Origin: SURF-55 sp040755195
GTDB taxonomy: Bacteria > Bacillota > Desulfotomaculia > Desulfotomaculales > Ammonificaceae
Assembly: GCA_040755195.1 (NCBI GenBank)
Contig: JBFMBL010000022.1
Span: 1-37,196 of the forward strand
Direction: 5' to 3'
DNA length: 37,196 nt
Shown: in pieces, positions 30,636-37,196 of the stretch
Position numbering within the stretch: the stretch's first letter is position 1
How the letters are laid out: each line of letters starts with the position of its first letter
The notes under the pieces: generated by a model
Databases searched by the model: none
What the model was told of the DNA's origin: nothing
The model's input: only the letters and a program-made list of their open reading frames with translations
Translations under genes and position numbers: made by a program

Positions 30636-30816
30636 TCCATCTTTCAACGCTTACGAAGTTAGCTGACGGATTCGGGTTGAAAGAATAACCCTACCCTGCA
30701 CTCTATGGCCGGCTGCAACATTTTTTGACCGCCTGGCGCCTGGGATAACTGAGTGCCGGGATTCACCCCGGAAAATTGGTTCCCCCGCTTCCCATACGGG
30801 AACTCAGCGAATTAAG
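30636..30816 (-). ncRNA. ydaO/yuaA-type cyclic-di-AMP riboswitch
   Basis: The minus strand carries the conserved blocks of the ydaO-yuaA aptamer in order: CGCTGAGTTCCCGTA, GCGGGGGAACC, CCGGGGTGAATCC, a TAGGGTTATTC block, then CAACCCGAATCCGTCAGC, TAACTTCGTAAGCGTTGAAAG. This RNA binds c-di-AMP, which normally favours termination. A perfect terminator hairpin follows about 26 nt later and eam starts after it, so eam should be turned off by high c-di-AMP. Confidence 0.88.
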
Positions 30817-30877
30817 AAAACATATTAAATTTTGGAATTACGAGTCTTAGATAACAACCCCGCTTTACAAAATATTT

Positions 30878-30912
30878 GGGGTGGGAAGCGGTGCATACCG
30901 ACTTCCCACCCC
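30878..30912 (-). other. 15-bp hairpin in the eam leader ahead of the riboswitch
   Basis: GGGGTGGGAAG (30878-30888) pairs with CTTCCCACCCC (30902-30912), 11 perfect pairs, and inside CGGT pairs with ACCG around GCAT with one bulged base. It lies between promoter and aptamer. On the minus strand AAATATTTTG follows, too poor in T for a sure terminator. Confidence 0.7.
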
Positions 30913-30989
30913 AGAAGCCTTACGTCCTTGAAAACGACCCGACAAACCCGGACCGTCCAACGCGTCTTAACCTCTATTCGTACAATAAT

Positions 30990-31018
30990 ATTTTAGCAAA
31001 AAAATGTTAACAAGTCAA
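30990..31018 (-). promoter_or_regulatory. Sigma-A promoter of eam
   Basis: Minus strand TTGACT (31018-31013), 17-bp spacer, TAAAAT (30995-30990). The leader from here to the eam ATG is about 440 nt and holds the hairpin, riboswitch and terminator. Confidence 0.75.
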
Positions 31019-31118
31019 CCTGATAAACCGGACAACCAAACCCAGAATATAAATCTCTGGAACACCAATTCTGCCGACTACCGAACACCGGATTTAAGCC
31101 CTGAATCAACAGCCATAA

Positions 31119-32186
31119 TTAACTTTTAACCGTCAAATGAGGATCCACCGACAGCGGTACAACCGCGTATGCCTTTATCTTTGAAACCTTCAATCCTCCC
31201 CGGATGTAATCAGAAAAACCGCTTGTCCCGCCTTTGGGCAAGAGGTTTACAAAAGTATACCCTCCCCCTATTATCTCTTCGTCGGCACCGTAAAGGGTAT
31301 AAGTAACCATAACATTCTCCAATGTTTGATCATATGGGTTATTAATTCTCCCGGTGATTTCCCCGTCGTACAAGGAGCTTCCGTCTGAAACATATTTCAA
31401 ATCATAAAAAGTAAAAATGGGGATCTGCCTGCCCATGTTATCCCAGGCGGTTTCGGAAACCTCAACACTCATAGACGAAGGCGGGACAGAAACAAAGACC
31501 TTGTCTCCCGCGCAGGCGGTTGTTTCCGGGGGAATATACGACATTTGATCGGTTACTGTTTTTATGACTTCACCCTTGCGATCGTAAAACATGACCGTAA
31601 TATCAACATAATTGGCTGCCGAAATACTGTTGAGGTTAGTTATTTCTATTCCGTACGTTACATGGTAACAGTTCGAATAGAAATCCCGAGGCCCGAGCGT
31701 CCAGCCTTTCTTAGAAACAATCAAGTTTCTCGCGGGCTCTGCCGGCGCAGGCGGTTGAACCGATACGGGAGCGGCGGCACGATAGACATATACCGTTCCG
31801 GCAGTCGGATCCCAGTCTACCTCGCAATCCAAAGCCTCACTCACAAACCGCAGGGGAACCAGCGTCCGGCCGTTTTTTATCACCGCCGGGATGTCTAAAT
31901 CCACCGGTTCACCGTTCTTATACCCTTGACCGCCGACAACAAGAACAATTTCCACGTCGTCTTTCCTGGCTGTCACCGTTCTGGTTTCACCATTCCACTG
32001 TACGTCTGCATCGACGGCCTCGAAAAGGGCCCTCATAGGCACAAGAACCCGTCCCTGCACAATTTCGGGTGAAACGTCGAAAGACAACTGATTTCCATCC
32101 AGAATTACGACAGGCGCGGCTTGAGCAACACCCGCCGCCGTCAAAAGAAGAAGGAACATTACGCAGAACGTAATTACACGCATCAA
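31119..32186 (-). CDS. Secreted protein with copper-amine-oxidase N-terminal (stalk) domain
   Basis: A 355-residue protein with a signal peptide (residues 1-23, ending VAQAA). Residues 25-135 are two repeats of the Cu_amine_oxidN1 / stalk domain (ILDGNQLSFDVSPEIVQGRVLVPMRALFEAVDADVQW; NGRTLVPLRFVSEALDCEVDW), a cell-surface module common in Clostridia. A proline/alanine linker follows, then a beta-rich part with two FxLyD-like segments (ITNLNSISAANYVDITVMFYD; GRINNPYDQTLENVMVTYTLY). It probably sits on the cell wall. ATG; the binding partner is unknown. Confidence 0.85.
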   Translation of the reverse strand: MMRVITFCVMFLLLLTAAGVAQAAPVVILDGNQLSFDVSPEIVQGRVLVPMRALFEAVDADVQWNGETRTVTARKDDVEIVLVVGGQGYKNGEPVDLDIPAVIKNGRTLVPLRFVSEALDCEVDWDPTAGTVYVYRAAAPVSVQPPAPAEPARNLIVSKKGWTLGPRDFYSNCYHVTYGIEITNLNSISAANYVDITVMFYDRKGEVIKTVTDQMSYIPPETTACAGDKVFVSVPPSSMSVEVSETAWDNMGRQIPIFTFYDLKYVSDGSSLYDGEITGRINNPYDQTLENVMVTYTLYGADEEIIGGGYTFVNLLPKGGTSGFSDYIRGGLKVSKIKAYAVVPLSVDPHLTVKS

Positions 32187-32620
32187 GATCCCCCTTGCGA
32201 ATACGGGTGGTCAACTGAACAGGTTTGTGAGGAATTAGGTTAGAATGTATATTCGTTGCCAACTTTCGACTCTCCTGCAAAAATCCGCAACACAGTCTCG
32301 CCTGCAATAAAGAGCAACCGGTGAACAACCTGTGAACGATTCACTCTGCTGTCGGTCCGTCTGGACCGGCGGATGTTACATACCGCTTGAAACAAATATT
32401 TGAAATAAAAATCAAAATCTTACCTCGAATATGGCTTGGAAGATTCAGACAAGTTCACAAACTCTCCATATTTTTTTAACAGTTTGTTCACAATTATTTG
32501 GTAGAATCTAAGGCATCAGGAAAGGAAGCAAAAAAACCCCGTTACAACCATGGTAAAAAGGAGAAAAAGGAGGTGCCTTTTCTAAAATTACTCACGCAAA
32601 TCAGGTATAGGGGTGATTTG
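32187..32620. other. Divergent control region between the stalk-domain gene and the efflux operon
   Basis: No gene is supported in these 434 bp. Repeated TTCACA/TGTGAA words occur (GTGAACAACCTGTGAACGATTCAC near 32322-32343; TTCACAAACT at 32454; GTTTGTTCACAA near 32482), and ACAAACT pairs with AGTTTGT around an AT-rich centre. TAGAAT at 32501 could be a -10 box for the efflux operon. These words may be operator half-sites. Confidence 0.35.
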
Positions 32621-33703
32621 ATGCGAAAGTCGATCGTTTTGCTCGTTACTCTCGTCTTAACCGTAGGGTTGTCTTTACCTGCTGCCTTCGCGGAGTCGGC
32701 CGAAAAAAGCCTGACCCTGGAACAGGCAATCGCGCTGGCCTTGCAAAAAAACACGGGCGTAAAAAAGGCCGAGTCCGAGATTGACCGCACCGAAGCGTTG
32801 CGAAAGCAGGCCGCCGACAAGGTGCTGTTCACTCCCATAATGGGAGGGTCGGGATATGACGCCGAAACGGAGTCAAATTGGAACAAGCTTTTGTCAGCCG
32901 ATCTCAACTGGCAGATGAGCAAGAAAACTTTCGAGTCAACGAAAGATTCCTTGGTACTCAATGTGTACAAAAGTTACTGGGATGTACAGACAGCCCAAAT
33001 GAAGCTGGATCTCCAGAAAAAACTCAACCAGCAAGCGTTAATCAAGTTGCAGGATACGCGCACCGGAATCAGGGCAGGTACTGTTTCCCCGTCAGATTTG
33101 GTTGCGGTTGAAGCTGCGTGGCAGCAGGCTCAAAGTAATTTGGTTACCACTCAGAATGCCCTTGATACTGCATACACAGACTTTAACCAGTTGCTGGGCT
33201 TAAATCCGAATGAACGGCCGCAACTGACCGGAACTCCGGTCTATGAACCTTTAAATGTAACCGACCTTGACTATGAAGTCGAAAAGGCTATTGGAAGCAG
33301 CCCTAGAGTTTGGGAAGCCCAACAAAATGTAACCAAGGCGGAATGGTCTGCCGACATGATATATTCCAGCGGCGATTATACCCCGTATGAAGTCCGCCAG
33401 ATATCGGTGTATCAAGCGGAACTCAGCGCTGTCGACGCCAGGGATTCCTTGGAGAAAACCGTCCGCAACCTGTATTACCAGATTAAGAACCTAGAGGAAG
33501 ATTATAGTATCGCTCAAAAAACATTACAAACAGCACAGGAAAATTTGCGGGTTGCCAAGCTGAAATTTGACGCCGGTATGTCTACAAACGCCGAGGTAGT
33601 AGCTGCGGAAATTGAAGTGGCCAGAGATCAAGAATCGATTGAAGAAATGGTCCGCAACCACGCTTATTTAAAAATGTCTTTCGAAAAACCCTGGACCGCT
33701 TGA
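32621..33703 (+). CDS. TolC-family (outer membrane efflux) protein
   Basis: A 360-residue protein with a signal peptide (MRKSIVLLVTLVLTVGLSLP, cut near AFAES) and two OEP-type coiled-coil repeats (LTLEQAIALALQKNTGVKKA to about 200, and a second one from AIGSSPRVWEAQQNVTK to the end, with RVAKLKFDAGMSTNAEVVAAE). It is shorter than proteobacterial TolC (about 430-470 mature residues) and the parts that form the outer-membrane barrel look reduced. The start is ATG at 32621 behind GGGGTG; a longer frame has no signal peptide at its start. It heads an operon with adaptor and ABC pump. Confidence 0.87.
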   Translation: MRKSIVLLVTLVLTVGLSLPAAFAESAEKSLTLEQAIALALQKNTGVKKAESEIDRTEALRKQAADKVLFTPIMGGSGYDAETESNWNKLLSADLNWQMSKKTFESTKDSLVLNVYKSYWDVQTAQMKLDLQKKLNQQALIKLQDTRTGIRAGTVSPSDLVAVEAAWQQAQSNLVTTQNALDTAYTDFNQLLGLNPNERPQLTGTPVYEPLNVTDLDYEVEKAIGSSPRVWEAQQNVTKAEWSADMIYSSGDYTPYEVRQISVYQAELSAVDARDSLEKTVRNLYYQIKNLEEDYSIAQKTLQTAQENLRVAKLKFDAGMSTNAEVVAAEIEVARDQESIEEMVRNHAYLKMSFEKPWTA

Positions 33704-33736
33704 GGCGGCGGCAACTAAACGAAGCGGGGGTCGGCG

Positions 33737-35227
33737 ATGACAGAAGCAGTTTCTGAGATAAAACTTCCAAAGCGGCGCAAAGGGTTATTCCTGCTCCTTG
33801 GATTTTTGGTGATAATTGTACTCGGGATCGGTTACTGGTGGTGGCATGAACATCAAGTCCAGCCAAGGTACATATCTATGCCTGTAAGGCAGGGCAGTAT
33901 TGTCAACGCCATCAGCGCGACAGGAATGGTTAGTGCAGTCAAAAGCACTGGTTTGGACTTTAAAAACAGCGGCGAAATCAAGAAGGTATACGTTAAAGCC
34001 GGCGACCGGGTGAAGGCGGGGCAAATTCTGGCCTCCCTCGATACTGCAGACCTGGAAGTGCAATTGATAAAGGCCCGGGCCGCTTTGAACTCCGCCGAGG
34101 CTAAGCTTCGCCAGTTGGAAGACGAACCCACGGCTTCTGAGCTTGCTCAGGCAAAGACAAGTCTGGCACAAGCACAGATCACTTACAATAACGCGGAAGC
34201 CGCCTTAAAGCGAAACCAGATTCTCTTTGATGGAAAGGCGCTGTCCCAGGCGGATTTGGATAAATCCATCTCCGACCGGGATACGGCCCTCGTCAAGTTG
34301 CAGCAGGCACAGGCAGACTTGAAAACGCTTGAAGAGGGCGCCGGTTCGGAAGATATAGCCGCTGCCAAAGCCCAGGTCGATTCAGCCAAAGCAGAGCTTA
34401 CACTCGCCCGGAACAATTTGAATTCTGCTGATCTACGGGCTCCCTTTGACGGGATCATCAGCGCCGTCCGGGGAGAAGTCGGGCAGCGCACCAGCGGCGG
34501 TGGCAGCAGCAGCAATGACAATGACATCGCCAATAGTTTTATCGCCCTGATTACACCCGAACTCCAGGTGAAGGCTCAGGTTAATGAAGCGGATATCGGC
34601 AAAGTCAAGGCCGGCCAGCCCGCAACCTTTACCGTTAACGCCTTTCCGGATAAAAGCTTTAACGGGAAGGTATCCTCTATTTCCGCCGAAGCGACAACGG
34701 TATCCAATGTTCAGTTGTACGATGTCATCATATCCCTGGTTGATCGCAATCCTCCCCTTAAGGTCGGTATGTCGGCAAGCATTAAGATAATTGTCGCGCA
34801 AAAGGACGACGTGATTACCGTACCCCGAGCGGCGGTAACCTTTGCCGCTAGTAACCGGAATATCGCCGGCGCCGGCGGTACAAACGAACGTGCAACATCG
34901 CGCGTCAGTAGTACGGGGGGTACGGGAACACCGGGTATGCGCAGTATGAGCGAAAACACACAAGGGCAGCGCAACGGCGGAACAGGACAACCTCAACAAA
35001 CAGCAGGGAATAACAACATGTCTATGGTGCTTGTCTTAAAGGATGGTCACCCGGTAGCCCGGCGTGTTGTCACCGGTTTGAGCGACGAGCGAAACATGGA
35101 GGTCCAAAGCGGACTTCAGGTGGGCGAAGAGGTAATTATCGGTAGTGTTACCTCGGAGAGACAGGCGACAAGCAGCAGTAGTAGTAATATGCCCATGAGG
35201 TCGATGAATCCAGGATGGGGGAGGTAA
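33737..35227 (+). CDS. macA: MacA/HlyD-type membrane fusion adaptor
   Basis: A 496-residue adaptor of a tripartite or MacAB-like pump. One membrane anchor (residues 16-36), a lipoyl half (GEIKKVYVKAGDRVKAGQIL), a long coiled-coil hairpin (about 105-235), the second lipoyl half (LRAPFDGIISAVRGEVGQ), beta-barrel (ELQVKAQVNEADIGKVKAGQ) and a membrane-proximal domain. Between about residues 375 and 425 a flexible insert rich in G, S, T, N and Q is present, and another SSSSSN-rich stretch ends the protein; both are unusual. ATG; 33 bp after the TolC-like gene. Confidence 0.9.
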   Translation: MTEAVSEIKLPKRRKGLFLLLGFLVIIVLGIGYWWWHEHQVQPRYISMPVRQGSIVNAISATGMVSAVKSTGLDFKNSGEIKKVYVKAGDRVKAGQILASLDTADLEVQLIKARAALNSAEAKLRQLEDEPTASELAQAKTSLAQAQITYNNAEAALKRNQILFDGKALSQADLDKSISDRDTALVKLQQAQADLKTLEEGAGSEDIAAAKAQVDSAKAELTLARNNLNSADLRAPFDGIISAVRGEVGQRTSGGGSSSNDNDIANSFIALITPELQVKAQVNEADIGKVKAGQPATFTVNAFPDKSFNGKVSSISAEATTVSNVQLYDVIISLVDRNPPLKVGMSASIKIIVAQKDDVITVPRAAVTFAASNRNIAGAGGTNERATSRVSSTGGTGTPGMRSMSENTQGQRNGGTGQPQQTAGNNNMSMVLVLKDGHPVARRVVTGLSDERNMEVQSGLQVGEEVIIGSVTSERQATSSSSSNMPMRSMNPGWGR

Positions 35228-35235
35228 AACCTGAT

Positions 35236-35985
35236 ATGGGCTCCCCCCTGATACAAATCGACAAAGTAGTTAAAATCTATACCGCCGGTGACACAAGGGT
35301 GCAGGCTTTAAGGGGTGTGGATCTGGTCGTCGAACAGGGAGAAATGGTTGCCGTCATGGGCGCATCAGGGTCGGGCAAGTCTACCCTGATGCACATCCTG
35401 GGGTGCCTTGATCGCCCCACAAGCGGCCGATATTTATTGAACGGCCGGGATGTAAGCGGGTTGGACCGGGACAGCCTGGCCTATATCCGCAATCGTCAAA
35501 TCGGCTTTGTGTTCCAGAGTTTTAATCTTCTGAAAAACACTGCAGCATGGGAAAACGTCTGCCTGCCGTTAGTCTACGCCGGCGTCCCGAGGAAGGAAAT
35601 GATCACCAGGGCCCGGAGGGCACTGCAGCAAGTAGGATTGCAGGGAAGAGAGTTGCACCTACCCACCCAGCTTTCGGGAGGTCAACAGCAGCGAGTGGCT
35701 ATCGCCCGCGCCCTGATCAACGAGCCGGCGATAATCTTACTTGATGAGCCCACCGGAGCCCTGGATACCGGAACGAGCATCGAGGTTATGGCCCTGCTGC
35801 AGCGTCTTCACCGTGAACGGAGGATAACAATCATTATCGTCACCCACGAACCTGACATCGCAGAGTATTGCCAGAGAGTTGTGCGCCTGCGCGACGGTAT
35901 GGTGGTTGAAGACAGCATAATCGAACAACCACGCCTGGCGGAAAAAGAACTATCGGCCATGCCGCGGGAAGAAGGTGTTTTATGA
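35236..35985 (+). CDS. macB: MacB/LolD-type ABC transporter ATPase
   Basis: A 249-residue ATPase: Walker A GASGSGKST (42-50), Q-loop FVFQSFNLL, signature LSGGQQQRVAIARAL, Walker B IILLDEPTGALD, switch His in IVTHEPD. The ATG at 35236 is 8 nt behind the adaptor stop with GGGAGGT upstream; an ATG at 35215 inside the adaptor gene is less likely. In many relatives ATPase and permease are fused in one MacB chain; here they are split. It overlaps the permease by 4 bp. Confidence 0.93.
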   Translation: MGSPLIQIDKVVKIYTAGDTRVQALRGVDLVVEQGEMVAVMGASGSGKSTLMHILGCLDRPTSGRYLLNGRDVSGLDRDSLAYIRNRQIGFVFQSFNLLKNTAAWENVCLPLVYAGVPRKEMITRARRALQQVGLQGRELHLPTQLSGGQQQRVAIARALINEPAIILLDEPTGALDTGTSIEVMALLQRLHRERRITIIIVTHEPDIAEYCQRVVRLRDGMVVEDSIIEQPRLAEKELSAMPREEGVL

Positions 35986-37196
35986 ACCTCCGTTCAGCAT
36001 TCACGGTCGCATGGCGAGGCCTTTTGACTAATAAAATGCGCTCTCTGTTAACCATGCTGGGTATCATCATCGGCGTGTCGGCCGTAATTATTATGATCAG
36101 CGTGGGGCAAGGGGCTTCAAAGCAGATTACGTCCCGGATTGCCAGCATGGGTTCCAACCTGCTGGTTGTCAGGCCGGGGATGGCATTCGGCGCCGTCCGC
36201 GGGGCCGGCGGGTCTGTTAACAGCCTCACCCTCGACGATAACCGGGCGATAGCCGACCTGCCCCTCGTACAAAATGTAGCGCCCGAATTAAGTCAGCGAG
36301 TCACTGCCGTAGCCGGCAGCCAGACGTGGACGACAACCGCGGTCGGGACAACCAGTTCCTACCAGGCGATTAGAAACTTGACTGTAGAATCAGGTTCCTT
36401 TTTTACCGATGACGATGTTGACCAGGCAGCCCTGGTGGCCGTACTCGGCCCTACAGTCGTCAGCAACCTTTTCTCGCCCGGAACCAATCCTATCGGGGCT
36501 TCAGTCCATCTGAACAACCTTGACTTCACGGTTGTCGGTGTTCTTGCTCCTCAGGGCAGCGGCATGGGGGGATCGGATCAGGACGACACCGTTTACATAC
36601 CCGTAACAACCTCACAGGTACGGTTCTCGGGTGACAGTTCCGTCCGGTTGATCAACGTTCAGGCCCGTGATGAGATGAGCCTTGCGACAGTTCAGGATGA
36701 AGTAACTCAACTTTTAAGACAAAGGCACCGCCTCGGAGACCAACAAGATGATGACTTCAGTGTGCAAAACATGACCGCCGTCATGGAGACCGTCGCCGAT
36801 ACAACCAAAATCCTGACCCTTCTTCTCGCCAGCGTGGCAGCGGTGTCTTTACTGGTCGGCGGCATCGGGATCATGAATATCATGCTGGTTTCGGTAACCG
36901 AACGCACCAAAGAAATCGGCATCCGCATGGCTGTGGGAGCCACCGGCGGCGCCATCCTGGGTCAGTTTCTGATCGAAGCCCTCGTCCTGAGCCTTGCCGG
37001 AGGTTTTTTAGGTATGGTTTTCGGGGTTGTCGGGAGCAAAGTGGTCTCCCGGGTAGCGGGCTGGTCCACGGTGATTTCTCCCGGTTCTGTTTTGCTGTCC
37101 ATCGGTTTTGCCGCCCTGGTAGGGATTTTCTTCGGTTATTATCCGGCCCGGAAGGCCGCCAACGCCGACCCGATCGAAGCCTTGCGTTTTGAATAA
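35982..37196 (+). CDS. MacB-type ABC transporter permease
   Basis: A 404-residue FtsX-like permease. One N-terminal helix (NKMRSLLTMLGIIIGVSAVI), a large extracytoplasmic MacB_PCD domain (about residues 45-265), and three C-terminal helices, the first with VGGIGIMNIMLVSVTERTKE followed by IGIRMAVGATGGAI, the typical coupling segment; end ADPIEALRFE. The stop codon is the last triplet of the window. With the adaptor it would export a peptide, antibiotic or lipid-like substrate by the mechanotransmission mechanism known for MacB; the substrate is unknown. Confidence 0.93.
   Translation: MNLRSAFTVAWRGLLTNKMRSLLTMLGIIIGVSAVIIMISVGQGASKQITSRIASMGSNLLVVRPGMAFGAVRGAGGSVNSLTLDDNRAIADLPLVQNVAPELSQRVTAVAGSQTWTTTAVGTTSSYQAIRNLTVESGSFFTDDDVDQAALVAVLGPTVVSNLFSPGTNPIGASVHLNNLDFTVVGVLAPQGSGMGGSDQDDTVYIPVTTSQVRFSGDSSVRLINVQARDEMSLATVQDEVTQLLRQRHRLGDQQDDDFSVQNMTAVMETVADTTKILTLLLASVAAVSLLVGGIGIMNIMLVSVTERTKEIGIRMAVGATGGAILGQFLIEALVLSLAGGFLGMVFGVVGSKVVSRVAGWSTVISPGSVLLSIGFAALVGIFFGYYPARKAANADPIEALRFE

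Noticed and set aside
32498..32620. Longer start for the TolC-like protein
   Set aside because: The extension is lysine-rich and would bury the signal peptide; ATG at 32621 has GGGGTG upstream.

Overview
The window looks like the chromosome of an anaerobic, spore-forming, Gram-positive bacterium of the Clostridia (Peptococcaceae / Desulfotomaculum / Pelotomaculum / Moorella type). Evidence is the moderately high GC, many TTG/GTG starts behind strong Shine-Dalgarno sites, spoIIM with a sigma-E-like promoter in the classic spoIIM - small membrane gene - xerD - deoB - nucleoside phosphorylase neighbourhood, a DUF3866 gene, rqcH, and a sulfide/Fe-S oriented gene set. No rRNA, tRNA or CRISPR was seen. 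The lineage is inferred from gene content only.

Layout. 1-2.6 kb (minus): a secreted PHP-domain protein cut by the window edge and three paralogous ~72-aa membrane proteins. 2.4-7.2 kb (minus): spoIIM, a YqzK/DUF4227-like gene, terminator, xerD, deoB, pdp and a coupled 64-aa membrane protein. 7.2-11.4 kb: an accessory island inserted between spoIIM and the DUF3866 gene. It is bracketed by two diverged direct repeats of about 0.3 kb and carries two integron attC-like sites, a vapBC cassette, a membrane-protein cassette, a PD-(D/E)XK nuclease with a truncated partner, and a RAYT-type transposase with repeats. 11.4-14.4 kb: DUF3866 and rqcH. 14.6-17.6 kb: a cobalt/nickel ECF transporter (cbiM, a PDGLE gene, cbiQ, cbiO) spread over both strands. 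17.9-20.4 kb: a CadC-like metal sensor and a CPC-type heavy-metal ATPase.

20.6-27.8 kb (plus): a sulfur / Fe-S / cofactor region. A MOSC gene and a cysteine synthase come first. After a gap holding consensus promoters and a foldable RNA-like element come an fdhD 3' remnant, an IscR-like Rrf2 regulator, nadA, a NifS-like protein that lacks the PLP lysine, nifU, a Thi4-family thiazole synthase without a sulfur-donor cysteine in the expected segment, and a TtuA-like tRNA thiolase. Taken together they suggest a set of sulfur-using enzymes supplied by free sulfide instead of cysteine persulfide. 27.8-29.2 kb: a membrane protein, an SCP2 protein and a DUF3795 gene; the last two are divergent and both look 5'-truncated at one junction.

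29.3-31.0 kb (minus): glutamate 2,3-aminomutase, identified by its substrate-specificity residues, behind a ydaO/yuaA-type cyclic-di-AMP riboswitch, terminator and promoter. This links an osmotic second messenger to synthesis of the osmolyte beta-glutamate. 31.1-37.2 kb: a secreted copper-amine-oxidase-N-domain protein, then a TolC-like protein, a MacA-like adaptor, a MacB-like ATPase and a MacB-like permease that ends on the last base.

Several intergenic gaps hold runs of degenerate heptamers kept in exact 7-bp register (12526, 14440, 16715, 20411, 25422, 25531). They form a repeat family specific to the gaps between genes.
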